Shown here: positions 35,050 through 45,674 of the stretch, in pieces
Layout: the number at the start of each line of letters is the position of its first letter
How positions within the stretch are numbered: the stretch's first letter is position 1
From: Ulva prolifera
Lineage: Eukaryota; Chlorophyta; Ulvophyceae; Ulvales; Ulvaceae
Assembly: GCA_023078555.1 (NCBI GenBank)
Contig: CM041198.1
Location: forward strand, 11,041,874-11,105,873
DNA length: 64,000 nt
Direction: 5' to 3'
Notes under the pieces: model-generated
Databases searched by the model: none
Seen by the model: only the letters and a program-made list of their open reading frames with translations
What the model was told of the DNA's origin: nothing
Program-made: the position numbers and the translations under genes

Positions 35050-36259
35050 ACACGGACATTCAGTACAGGTAATTTAATGAATGCGTGGTAGTGTACTAAC
35101 GGTAACGTTGAAATTTTGGGTGTTGGATCTGGATTCTGTAAGGGTAGAAGCTTCTCATCTCACACTGAAGTGGACGCACAGATATGGCAATGATCAGTGT
35201 AAATACATTTCAACATTCTGCGTCTAGAACCAGGTGCCGTTGTCATGGCAGTATCTCGCCGTGGCAGCGTCTTGTACAGCTTCAAGGAGTGCCAGGGTCA
35301 CTGGGGCTCTGTGCATGATTGGAGTAGTGTCTGCAGGGCACAGCTGGCTGGCCATTGCATAGGCCTGTGATTGAGCCTCACACATCTTTTGCAGCGCATA
35401 CCCAGAGTACAGCCGCCTTGTAAGACAACAGGCACAAGGGTGGAAGAAGGTGTGAAGGGTGTGGGTCTGCTGACAGTACCCCTGGAGGGGCCACAACTGT
35501 GTCGCCACGCTTGAGTGGCCACGCCATCACTTCATTGAGACGCATGTATTGGGAGTGAAAGTGATGGTTGGCGTGACACACGATGACACACGATGAGACA
35601 CCTGTGCTGCACAGATGACAGACTGTCGGTCCTTGGTTTTGTTCTGCGGTTTGGCTCTCAGAATCTGCCCGGCCCACGCCGCAGTCGGCGATTGCATTCC
35701 CAAGCTTTGGTGAGTCGAACTCAGGAGAGCCTTGGTGCAGTCGGAAGGGGGGTGGCAGTGTGCGGAGGTACAGCGATGGGGCTGCGGCTTCATGTGCACG
35801 CGTGCAGTTGGGGTGGGGCAGGGGCTTGAGCGTCAGAGTCTTGTAGCGCAAGAACGAAGGTGGCGAGGAGGTCAGCCCCGTGAAAAACGCGAGCATGTTT
35901 CATATGATATCGGCCGTTTGGCTGGGTGTTACATGGCAAAAATTGGAGTGGCAGGTAGCACCGGAGGATCCGCGTGCACGACGCGGGGACACCCAAACGG
36001 GAACAACACAAGAGGCACACTACCCGTGCAGGCCATCGCCATCGCTCCACACAGAACACCACGCGAGGACGTAGCAGACGAGGGGCGCCTGACCTCTGCA
36101 GTGCTGCCCCATTGTGCGCTCGTTGATGGGGTGGTAAGCGGCCTGACATTGCGTAGTGATGCAGCTACTGCTGGACAGGCTGTGACTGGAGTGGGGCGCT
36201 GCCATCCCCGGCCTCGCCGACCACCCCACCAGCTCTGCAGCATGGACGCAGGATAACAC
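35050..36259 (-). pseudogene. Unassigned minus-strand reading frames, probably transposon debris
   Basis: From 35896 down to about 35224 the minus strand is open with one frame change: the first frame carries CHLCSTGVSSCVIVCHANHH and MRLNEVMAWPLKRGDTVV. A second frame then carries YALQKMCEAQSQAYAMASQL and ends NGTW-F stop at 35224. The Cys/His spacing suggests a zinc-binding segment of a retroelement, but I cannot place the family. The change of frame argues for decay. 35930-35965 holds a weak copy of the GTTACA repeat (GTGTTACATGGCAAAA, GGCAGGTAGCACCGG). Confidence 0.35.
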
Positions 36260-36266
36260 AGCGAAG

Positions 36267-37660
36267 GTGCAGTTGTCTCAGGTGCGACGGGTGCTCGCGC
36301 GCGCCGAGGCCGACGCCCGCAAAGTTGCAGTCTTTGAGGCCCTGTGTGCTGCCACCAGCGGGCGGTCAGCCCAGCTTGCAGAGGGAGCGCGCGCAACCGC
36401 TGCCCGCCTACGCAGCTGCATGGGGGACCTTGCTGCAGAATGGCTCACAGCGCTCCCGGCCCTGTGGCTGGTCTGTTCGACATAGAGTTTTGTGTGTATA
36501 CCCGGCGCGGCTCGGGGAAGACCTCCTACCGCGCCTCAGCAATGATGGCGACTGCCGCTGCAGATGCAGCGGGGACGCGGGCACCCACTCGCTGTTATGC
36601 TCCTCCCTGTGGGGCACCGTCGTCGCGCGACACACCCTGCTTGTCGAGACATGGCGCCGCGTGATCGCGATGCGGCATTAACTCGGCGGTGGAGCCGCAA
36701 CTGAGCAGGCTCCCCAAGGGCCTCAGCCGCGGCCTCCCGGGCCGCTCGGCGGCGGCTCACACGTCACCCTCTACCACTTCCCCATCCTCCAAAGCCTGGG
36801 TCGCGCCCGCAACCCTTCTTGGCGCCCCGGCTTGGCCCCTCCCCTCCCATGCCGCCACTGCCCCGCTCGCGCGCGACGCTGACGCGCGCCATGCTTGGTG
36901 CGGCGATGCTCAGTGCCGCCGTGCTCGACACACGGGTCCCTCCGGTCTCCCTCGCTGTGTACACCACGGCAGGCCCCCAGCCGCCCTCCCGCGCAGCACC
37001 CCAGCCCAAACCTCCAGCCTTCCCTACCTTGGCCGCTCCAGCAACCTTCTTGGCGCCCAGGCCCCCTCCCCCACCACCTATGCAGCTGCTGTCGCGTCCT
37101 CGGGCGACATCGAGATGGCCTGCGACCCCCTGGCTGCTCCGGCCTCAGCCGGCCCCGATGCGGACACAAGGGACCTCCCCTGTGCGCCGGCGGCCACTCG
37201 CCAGCCCCGCGACGGACAGCCGCAGGTGGGCCTTGTGCCCGGCGCCTCACCGGTTGCCCTCCTCAGGTCGCGCAAGGGCGCACAACGTGGCGACATACTT
37301 GCGTGCTTCCCGGGCGCGCAGGTGATTGGCGACACATGTGTCACTCACCCACAGGCAGGCTCGAACACACGCGCTGCAGCGCTGCGTGACGGCGCCGCGG
37401 CGGAGGCAGCTGACCGGCGGATGGCGACAGATACGGCTGCCCTGGTGGCGGGGCGCTCATGCTGGTCCCGCTGTCGCATGAGACATATGTTCGCGGCGGC
37501 CCGGCAGCATTTGATATCCTCAAAAGGCTTGCTGATGTGGCTGCAGGGGTGGAAGCTGTCTCACAACGACGGTTCCTCGAGAACGAGATGCGTGACCTCC
37601 ACACGCTCTGCCACGCAGTGACGGCCATTTTCACACCGCTGCCCCCCCGATAGCACGCCA
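36267..37660 (+). pseudogene. LINE-type retrotransposon ORF2, 3' portion, several frames
   Basis: Read in successive frames the plus strand gives an alpha-helical stretch, then a CRCSGDAGTHSLLCSSLW zinc-knuckle-like segment with VVARHTLLVETWRRVIA at 36540-36670. It continues with VEPQLSRLPKGLSRGLP at 36690, RGDILACFPGAQVIGD at about 37285, and PLSHETYVRGGPAAFDIL with RFLENEMRDLHTLCHAVTAI ending at 37653. The last block matches the C-terminal blocks at 58683-58940 and 62590-62818. These features are those of the post-reverse-transcriptase region of a non-LTR element. At least two frameshifts make it inactive. A shared GC-rich terminus follows at 37660-37735. Confidence 0.65.
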
Positions 37661-40600
37661 CGCGGGCAAGGAATTTTGACGGGACTCACAGTCCCGTGCG
37701 ATGGCCTGTCGCCGCAAACTGGCCATCCGCTCGGAGCATCCCCGCCCTCCCTCTTTTCGCTGGCCTTCGGAGGCAGGTGTGAGAGCTTTGCCGGCCGCCA
37801 CGCACCTGCTCACGTGCAGTCGTCTCCTCCGCGTGCTTAGACACCCGGGCACAGCCCGTGCGCGCCGCCACGTGTACCGCGGCGTGGGCAGGCTTCGGCC
37901 CAGGCGTGCGGGCGGCTGTGATGATGTGCCACACTGGCCCTGCCCTGCTTGTGCGTAGGGTTGCATGTGGGTAGCGGAGGGGAGGGGATCGGGTCTTGGG
38001 GCTGTGGGAGGCCCCCGGCTTCCTGCGGGGTGGTCCTTTGGCGGCCCGGCTGGCTTTTTCTTATTCGGATTATTTGGACCTCTTGTACGTCCAACGGTTG
38101 CCAGCGCGATAGTGTGTTTTGTATATATATATATATATATATACATACGCCTTTCGCGCAGAGAATAGGTAAGCATACCTCAAGCGGTCGCAACACAGTA
38201 TGATTCTGCCGAGGAGTGGCAACATCCTGCATATGGACAGGGTGCGGATAATTTGGTCTCAATGTAACATGCATGAGTCTTGTGGGCGGCTGGGCGAGGC
38301 CACCATCATGCACCGTGGCGGATGCTTTGCGCCCCCTGAGTGCGCCGTGGTACACCCAGGGCTGCTTTGCTTTGGAGCAAGATCTGCGTGCGGGGGGGGG
38401 GGTTAGGCTAAATCCGTTCTGGAAAAGGCTATCCATCCAGTTATGGTGCTTAAGCTGAACAGTTTGGCTGTCCCTAGCCAGTAGATCGAGCACGATTACT
38501 GAATTTCCGGCCTCATACTGAGATAAACTTACATGCCGTGAACAAGAGCACTCCCAGGACACCGGTCTTCACCTTAGGAATGCAGTGGGGTGAGAAGTGA
38601 CAAAAGCTCAGGACGCAAGAGCAGATTGAGAGGGTATGCAGCAACTGTGGGACACCAGTCGAGCATGGGGGCTGAGTACATGGGGACATCGCCGGAACCA
38701 CGGACAAGCTGACACACGGACACCATTACCTCGCACTGCATGCATGAATGCAAGTATTTGCGCATGGCTACACAAAGGTATCTGGTGCTGGCTCCTGTGA
38801 GGCAATGCTTGAGCAGGGAGTCGGCAAAGATCCTACTTTATATACACCTCTGAAAGTGAGAACCCATGCCACTCGATAGCTGCACTTTCCGAATGCCCAC
38901 TACTGATTACCTTGTCTGAATATGAACGCAACGTGCACTGAATTTGAGTTGGAGGCGTAATCGGTAGGACATGCACTGCAGTCATGAATACACCGCACCG
39001 CATGGTACCCCGAGCCCGGCCAGAAAGGTATCCCTGGCGTTAGCATGGCATCATCAGGGAAGTGCGACTTGGCTTTGAAGGAAGGTGTTATGCAGCAGGG
39101 GCCCACATGTATAGTTTCACATATAGAGGACCTTGGGCTTCTAGTAAGCGACACATTGGGGGGATGGCACCACACCCATCAGCGCATCGGGCCCAGCACC
39201 CCACGTGCTGATGCACCGCAAACACACTCACCATCAACAGGGGCACACACAACAGCCTTCTGAGCAGGCCTGTGCATGTTGCCAAGGCTCTATTGCAGGG
39301 CATTGCCAGTCGGCAGCACTACGGTCCGCACAGCCGCAGGTGCCAGCTCCGGAGCACCCCGATGTACCCTAGCTATAGAGGAAACGCCCACCAGGTCCGT
39401 CGCAACCAACCGGACACACAGGCCACAGAGTCCCCCATGCTTCCCCCCGCACGCACAAGGCATAGACAGGGTCAAATACGAACGTTGCATTCACCATCGC
39501 ACATGCAGCACCAGCCCCGGTGTCTAGAAATGCATGACTGATGTCATGTTCCTACAGCCGCAGCCACGATATCGGCCCGCAGCACATTCACTGATGATTC
39601 ACACACCGCAGGTCAGGGTCTTCCTGCCCAATAGCCAGTGGGCACACCAGATCCAGGTCCTCACAATACTGTGAGCGGCTTTTCACATCACCACTTGCCT
39701 CAAACTACTCGCCAAGGGATGTGCCTCCTCCCTGCAGAGGCAATCATGGTGCGGACAATGCCCAAGATCATGTTCAATGGGAGGTGGCGGACGAAGTGGC
39801 ATGACCATGTGCAAAGCTGCAGTGGAAACGCAGATCCAGACCCGTTGCGAGGCCGCCTGCGTCTGGGATGGAGGGCCCTTCAAACCGTTGCGTCGGCACT
39901 GTTACACAGCTGGCTATCCTGTTGCCGGGGGCACCCCATGCCGACCGTGCCCATGGGATTCCTCCTACCTGAGCTGGCTCATCGCTGCAACTCCTGGACC
40001 TGCACAAGCGGGCAAACGGCGAACGGTGGTCCTCTCCGTGCGATGTATTATATGTTGTACTCCATATGGCCTGTTGGAATATGCACACTGCACAGTACTG
40101 ACGGGTAGAACACACGGCACACGGCAGTCTACCTGCACAACACCATAAACCGTGATAACCCCACGGTCATCACCAATATAACCAAGCATCAAACATAATG
40201 ACCATACCTGCATAGACGAGCAACACGATGACTGGCAACGCTCTCACACACACAAGCTTATATACCATAGCATAGCCCGGGTAAAGCCACAGCGCGAGTC
40301 GGTGGGTTGCACATGCATGACATCATGTGGTGTGCCATGAGGCTGGATCTCCAACATGGCCTTCTAGCGAGCAGTTATGAAGTGCCATGGGGGTTCGCAG
40401 TCTCGCATGTATGCCTAGGCCAGCAGCTGGGCTTCGATGTCACAAGTGCATGGACAGCCCATGCCACATTTCTTAGGTCCCTATCCGTTAACCTTCCCCT
40501 CTTGGGAAAGCCCCCTACAGGGCCCCTGTAACAGGGGAGGGTGCAACTACAGGGTGCGTCAGCCGCGGCGCGTTGTGCCCTGACAGAGCAATGGCTGGAC

Positions 40601-41069
40601 CAGCTGGTAACGGACAGCTGCCATGACCATTTTGAGGATGAATCGCACCTCAAAATCTAGGTTTGTGCGGCCTGTGACGTGCGCAGGACCAAGCCTGGCG
40701 AGGCCAACGCGTTGCAGCGCGTACAGCCTCGTGACGAGTTATCCCGGTACACGGCGGCACGCCTGGCGAAAGGGCCGATATGATCGTGATGTCTGTTTGA
40801 AGACTTGCCATCGAGCTCATGGTTTGCGCTGATATCGTGAGCGCTCGCAGATTCAACTTTAACGAGCGCTGCAGTCTCGACTGAGTCTGCGAGGTAGATA
40901 TAGGCAATAATATCCAAAAGGAGCGCTGACTCGTCAAGGACCGCTTGTGGCATGTGGCGCTTTCCGGAAGTGATTATGGCCACTGCATGACTGGTCGAGT
41001 CGGAAGGTAGCCTTTGCTTCGTTGACAGTACTCGCTCAGCAGCAGCTCAGCAAATCCTGTTTCAACTAG
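37661..41069. other. Intergenic stretch with a TA microsatellite; no gene recognised
   Basis: A (TA)n run occupies 38122-38143. Beyond that I see only short or low-complexity frames. A minus-strand frame at about 40800-40983 (RHMPQAVLDESALLLDIIAY, then IYLADSVETAALVKVE) has protein-like composition and ends 87 bp upstream of the PIH1 start, so a divergent gene is possible but unproven. Confidence 0.4.
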
Positions 41070-42315
41070 ATGGACAAGGTCCTTGCACGGGCGATCAAAG
41101 CAGTGCCAAACGGTGCCGCGGCTGCGAACGAGATCTGGAAGAGATTAGATAAACTAGCTGAAGATGACCCTGCTGCATATAAGAAGTTCATTGATCAACA
41201 GATGGAGGAGGCAAGCAGTAACGATGTAGGTCATTCCAGCAGCATCAGCCAGCCGGGGGCTATACTGACTGTTGCAAGGATACATCCGCACATAGTTGGG
41301 AGTCCCAGAACGATTGTCATCGCACTTTTTGCATGTCGTACCTGCATCCGGCCAAACGCTGAAAGGTCCATGAGGATAGGCTACAAGGCTCACGCCGAAA
41401 CACTATCAATTGATTTCAGGGTGTGTTGATCAACGCAGAACATTTGCCCCACGCCACGATCAAGAGTGCTTTTGTTGACCTTGTTCATACAACACAGGAC
41501 AAGCGAGCAGCGTTTGACATCGGTGGAGGTCAAGATCAACGACGTGTATTTGAGCTGAACGCACACCCAGATGCAATAAATTTCATCTGCAAAAATCATC
41601 CGCCCGACTTCAGAGAAGCCGTGGTGGAGCATGTATGTCAGCACGTTGAGGCGCTTGCAGGAATCCGCCTGTGCAGGCACCAACGGACGCTGCAGGTACA
41701 CACTCGGTCAACCTTGGAGATCATAAAGCCACTGTTGGATTCCTAGCATCATCGACCCTCAGAAATCCACTGTTGCAGGTGTTAGCGGAGCTGGCAAGCA
41801 CAGAAGAAGTTGCTCATGCTGCTGCTTTATCTCGGGCTAAGGCACGTGAACTTGCAGCTCATGGTACAAGTCTTGAAGGCTGCCCTGGGCTTGTTGCACA
41901 GGTACAGGCAATCGTCAGCGAGTCTGGATCATGTCCGGAAGACACAGGACGGAAACCTGACCGGGTCCACAAACCTTTCATCGAAGAACTTGGCACACAA
42001 AGTCAGGCTTTCACGGCGTACAACCACCCGCAGTCAAACACCTTGAAACCCGCACCAAAAGTAGAACAGTGGAGAAAAGGAGGTGGAGCGTCAAAATATA
42101 TACAGTTGCCGCCAGGTTGTGCTGTAGATGATGTGACTGTGGCTTCTGATAAAGGCAACATGTACGTATTCATTCCGGGCCATCAAACAGCAAAAGTCTG
42201 CACAACTAGTTTGGAAATCAAAGATGGTCCTGTTAAATACTCGAAGACACATCATTGCCTCCGATTTTCGTGCACAGACCAGCTTGATAAACACAGGCAC
42301 GGCATAGGGTCATGA
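41070..42315 (+). CDS. PIH1-domain protein (PIH1D2/MOT48-like), dynein assembly or R2TP-related
   Basis: PIH1 proteins work with HSP90 and R2TP-like co-chaperones, and several pre-assemble axonemal dyneins in the cytoplasm. Exons: 41070-41225, 41420-41695 and 41779-42315, giving 322 aa, close to the 315 aa of vertebrate PIH1D2. The N terminus EIWKRLDKLAEDDPAAYKKF followed by IDQQMEE is characteristic of PIH1D1/PIH1D2. GVLINAEHLPH and the FELNAHPDAINFICKNHPPD segment match the PIH fold. The last 80 residues (KYIQLPPGCAVDDVTVASDK) look like a CS/PIH C-terminal beta domain. Exon 1 may instead run to 41294, adding a PGAILTVARIHPHI stretch that aligns plausibly with the missing PEP-x-x-x-TRI part of the domain. 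Confidence 0.8.
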
Positions 42316-42369
42316 TTGTCGGCAGCTGGACGGCTCAATGCGTGGGCCTCGCTTCCTGGTGAAGTCTTG

Positions 42370-42423
42370 TAAGACTGCCAGTGTGCCCTTTGAAAGTAAG
42401 ACTGCCAGTGTGCCCTTTGAAAG
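42370..42423. repeat. 27-bp tandem duplication
   Basis: The unit TAAGACTGCCAGTGTGCCCT-TTGAAAG occurs twice without mismatch (42370-42396 and 42397-42423), just downstream of the PIH1 stop, probably in its 3' UTR. Confidence 0.95.
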
Positions 42424-43010
42424 TGCCTGGGCACCTGAGTGGACACCAGATTTGGACACTTGATACATACGTCCACATTGCAGTGTTGTTGAATGTCCTT
42501 GGATACAGAACTGATTCAAGGCGGAATGTGTGCAAAGGTAGACTACACAGATCTGAATCCTGATGCAATGCAGAACCACAGGCATTAATCTGAAAGGGTC
42601 CTGCTGCTGCCAGAAGCGGGGAGGATCATGGTGACTTGGTAGCTTGACTAGATTTGATGTTTAAATTTGGGTTTGGAAAGCGCATTGTTTGAGTGCATGA
42701 CTTACATATTCCAGTATGTTGTAAGGGCACATTCACATGGAGATGGGGCCTGGGAACACTGACAGGCCCAGGAAATCAGCACAGCAAATCACAGACACCA
42801 CCCATGTATGAGTTCTTGGTCACATGGCCGCTTCTGAGGTCCACTGACGACAGCCGTGACTGATCACGAGACGCGAGCTACAGGTATGCTCCCGTGTGTA
42901 CTGCAGCACCGATGCAAAACCGAAAGCTGACATATTGATGATCTGGGGAGATGGCGGACTTGACTTAAACTCAAACTAGTAGACTTGTCATACATCTTGT
43001 CGGACATTTT
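42424..43010. other. Intergenic stretch, no gene recognised
   Basis: Only short frames. A possible 3' splice acceptor (TTTTTTGTACAG) sits at the end of the stretch, so an upstream exon of the next ORF could be hidden here. Confidence 0.4.
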
Positions 43011-43332
43011 TTGTACAGCATTGCTGTGGCGCACGTGGCCTGGCCAAAGCGACTGTCGCTTGTGTCCAACCGCAATGGCCTTTTCATGATACATTATCTG
43101 ATTGCTGCAACTGGACCACGATTGAAAATCACATATCTAGATAGCGCACAGGAGGCAGTCACAACTACATATCGCAAGGGCATTGCACTCATGAAGAAAG
43201 CAGCCCGAGCCGCGCCGGGGAGCCTCACGGCCGGGGAGCCTCACGGCCACAGTGGGCAAGGAGTTTGCGACCGATGAAGAATCAGAGTGGAGAAACAAAG
43301 TGGAGAAGTTTGCTGAAATTACAAACCAGTGA
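43011..43332 (+). pseudogene. Unknown ORF broken by a 16-bp tandem duplication
   Basis: The frame reads RLSLVSNRNGLFMIHYLIAA, continues YLDSAQEAVTTTYRKGIALM and reaches KKAARAAPGSL. There the 16-bp unit CCGGGGAGCCTCACGG occurs twice in a row (43215-43230 and 43231-43246) and the frame soon stops at 43277. In the frame one unit shorter, coding continues GKEFATDEESEWRNKVEKF and stops with TGA at 43330. The charged, protein-like downstream frame suggests that the duplication broke a genuine 3' exon. No family recognised. Allelic difference or sequencing error is possible. Confidence 0.5.
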
Positions 43333-43769
43333 ATCCTTTTATATGTGAAGAGATTCAGGCGCTGGGAAATCTACCTTCCAGCAAATGTGCACAAGCTAGA
43401 TGATGGAACACGAACTCGCCTTGCGCAAGGCAGCTGGAACAGAATATGATATACATGATGCCGGGGCGGGTGCCATGATACCGGAATCCGGCCGAAAGGT
43501 GCTCGCACTGCATGCAGCGGCATGCCATCGGAGGTAAACGTATGTCTACAGGGGCAGCTCATGCTGTCCTGGAATCACCGGTCGCAGACGTCCGGGGAGC
43601 CTCTTGGTAGCAAAGGACATTCAGCATGGGTTCGAATCAATGGTGCAACGAGCCACGTCGTGACTGACATCCACCTCGCATACCCTCGATCCCTGGTGGC
43701 CTTCAGCGCAAATTTGACGATCCAGTATACGCATAGCCTGTTATTCTTTGACGCTGGTAAGTTTTCATC
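43333..43769. other. Short intergenic stretch
   Basis: An ATG frame at about 43402-43540 (MEHELALRKAAGTEYDIHDA) is open for some 45 codons and then stops. It could be an exon or chance. Nothing else is seen. Confidence 0.3.
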
Positions 43770-44156
43770 ATGGCAGCTTCAAACTCCGCTACCGTATTCT
43801 TTGGAGTATTGGGAGGCCTGGCGGGCGCAGCTGGCTTGTTTTACACTGTCGCAAGTGGTGCTATTTTCCCCAGGTATACTCCTCCCGATCAGAACGATGT
43901 TTGGCAAACTAAATCAGAAGACCTCATGGCGGACGGAAAGTGGGTGTGCGCTTGTCGTCCTTTGCTCGCTCGTATTGCGCCGAGATGCGGTGTGACGAGA
44001 CCGTGTGTTCTTGCTTAGTGTTCTTGTTTCGAACATATGCCATTCGAACGTATGCAGCCTCGAGAAGCGGGAGGCCCTGTCCATCTGAATCCAGTGACAA
44101 ACAAGGTATCTGGGGCAGAATTTGCTCGGCAGTGCCTCACAGCAGCTGAAGACTAA
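43770..44156 (+). CDS. Small single-pass membrane protein, 90 aa, possibly mitochondrial
   Basis: Two exons, 43770-43943 and 44058-44156. The first gives MAASNSATVFFGVLGGLAGA followed by AGLFYTVASGAIFPRY, a Gly/Ala-rich membrane span near residues 8-30, then TPPDQNDVWQTKSEDLMADG. The second gives PREAGGPVHLNPVTNKVSG and AEFARQCLTAAED, stop TAA. The layout (short N terminus, one membrane helix, polar tail) is like small accessory subunits of respiratory complexes, but no family is recognised. The donor at 43944 (GTGTGC) was chosen because it alone keeps the second exon open. It converges on TRAPPC6 with 276 bp between. Confidence 0.6.
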
Positions 44157-44432
44157 GAACAGAACGCGCTGACATGTGTACACCGATGTACGGACAAGTT
44201 AAGCCGGACCAGATATGATGCACTTGGGATTCAGCCAATATGTAAAGGCTTCTGGGTTGTCCAATCAGTGCAGTGAAGCAAAATTTGGCATGGAAGCTGG
44301 CAGCAAATAACACCATAACCTGGTCTGACGTAGTTGATACATTCGGTTCCTGTAGGCGCAAGCCAGTTTGTATGATTACTGCGAACGTTGTGAATTGTTA
44401 CACAAGTGGATCATCATGATCTACCTTGCACA

Positions 44433-45213
44433 TCAATCGTGAATGTGCCTGCATAACACAGAGTTTGAGCAGATGACTGACATTGCCACAGAAACACCGG
44501 GGCAAAAGAGTGTATGCGCACATGCGGGTGCTCTGGAGCATGCGCCTGTAACATTGCAAGTCAAGTTCAAGTGAAACAGTGCACCCTTGAGACAGCCTGC
44601 TGCCAGCTTTACATATAGGTCTGCCACGCGTAGTCTTGTAAGTTGACTACCACTTTGCTCGCTCGCGGCATCAGATGTGGCTGGCTCTCTTGCAGGAGAT
44701 GCAAGTGGCGTCAGCCACCGCAACCTGCTGTCGTCAATGATAAATCGGCCCTGCACGATCATGGCCCATCTTTATTCAGGAGCGTTTCACAGACAGGCAT
44801 TCAGCTCTTCATATGTACGGGAGCGGCGGACTTTATGATTTGTCTTGAGCCCACCCGCATGGTGCCCCAACAGTGCCGTCCAGAATTCTTTGCAGACAAA
44901 CTTCATCTTCGCTAGTGGCTCTTCCATACGAGCCATTCCTTCGGTCAGCCTTGAAGCAAATAGCCGTAACGATCTCCTTGATTGGCATGGGTATCGGACA
45001 GACATGCGATAAACGAGAATGCGAGGATCACCTTTCAGCAAGTTGGAAACCAATCCGGAACCCCATTGTCTCCACTGCATGAACAGCCGCAACAAGATCT
45101 TGACCGACAGCATAATATCTGACCATCTCAAGCACCAGATAGTCAACTGTGCAATTCACTGAGTCCTGCTCCTCCACCGGCGGTCTAGCGTTGGCCCCGA
45201 AGACACTGGGCAT
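44433..45213 (-). CDS. TRAPPC6: TRAPP complex subunit TRAPPC6 (Trs33)
   Basis: Core subunit of the TRAPP vesicle-tethering complexes at ER-Golgi membranes, where it pairs with TRAPPC3 (Bet3). Minus-strand exons: 45032-45213, 44832-44949 and 44433-44750, about 205 aa. Diagnostic stretches: VDYLVLEMVRYY, VETMGFRIGFQLAER, AKMKFVCKEFWTALL (the MKFICKDFW signature), LKTNHKGRFIIDDSRLRWL and KLAAGCLKGALFHLNLTCNV. The start at 45213 is the first ATG; the longer upstream frame begins with TTG. The extreme C terminus after NLTCNVTGACSRAPACAHT departs from relatives, which end soon after a PACxFxV strand, so a last splice may have been missed. It is divergent from TRAPPC3. Confidence 0.9.
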
Positions 45214-45674
45214 AGCAAGCACGAGATGGCCGGTGGCACGACACGCTCCAGATAGGATGCTTCCTCCGTGCCACACAGTGTGCAAGTCACCGTTTGGTTT
45301 GTATTATGTGCGTGTCCTGCAACGCCGTGTACGTAGCATGTATAGCAAAGATAAACTCTAGGAAAAGGACAAGCAATGCTGCCAATGATTTCAGGCGTAA
45401 ATCCAGGCACTCAGGTCAATATGTCTCCAACACACGATGTTTCATAAGCCTGACTTCAGCAGAGAGCTCACACGCTGTGTGCGTCACCACCGCCACAGTT
45501 TCATCGCGTTGAAAATTTGCAAGATCGAGTGATCGCCGCCTGAGCATGACTTGAGAAGCAAGACGGTACTTCAGGCGTGGCTGTTCATAATGCACAATGC
45601 TCCGCACATGCGGATAGACTGCGTAACGATTCCCGCCGTTTCATTCCGTTCTGTCAAGGGAAAGCTCTGCAGGA
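45214..45674. promoter_or_regulatory. Shared intergenic region between TRAPPC6 and TRAPPC3 start codons
   Basis: 461 bp lie between the two ATGs, which point away from each other. No other gene is seen inside, so both promoters must be here or overlap. No TATA box is obvious. A bidirectional promoter is inferred from arrangement only. Confidence 0.5.

Noticed and set aside
36689-37621. 310-codon plus-strand frame as an intact gene
   Set aside because: Neighbouring LINE blocks lie in other frames, the C-terminal block of the element (37459-37653) is in a different frame, and the beginning matches the copy at 1-726. It is one segment of a frameshifted LINE.
43629-43638. GGTTCGAATC resembling a tRNA T-loop
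   Set aside because: The flanking bases do not pair as a T-stem and no acceptor, D or anticodon arm is found at the expected distances.
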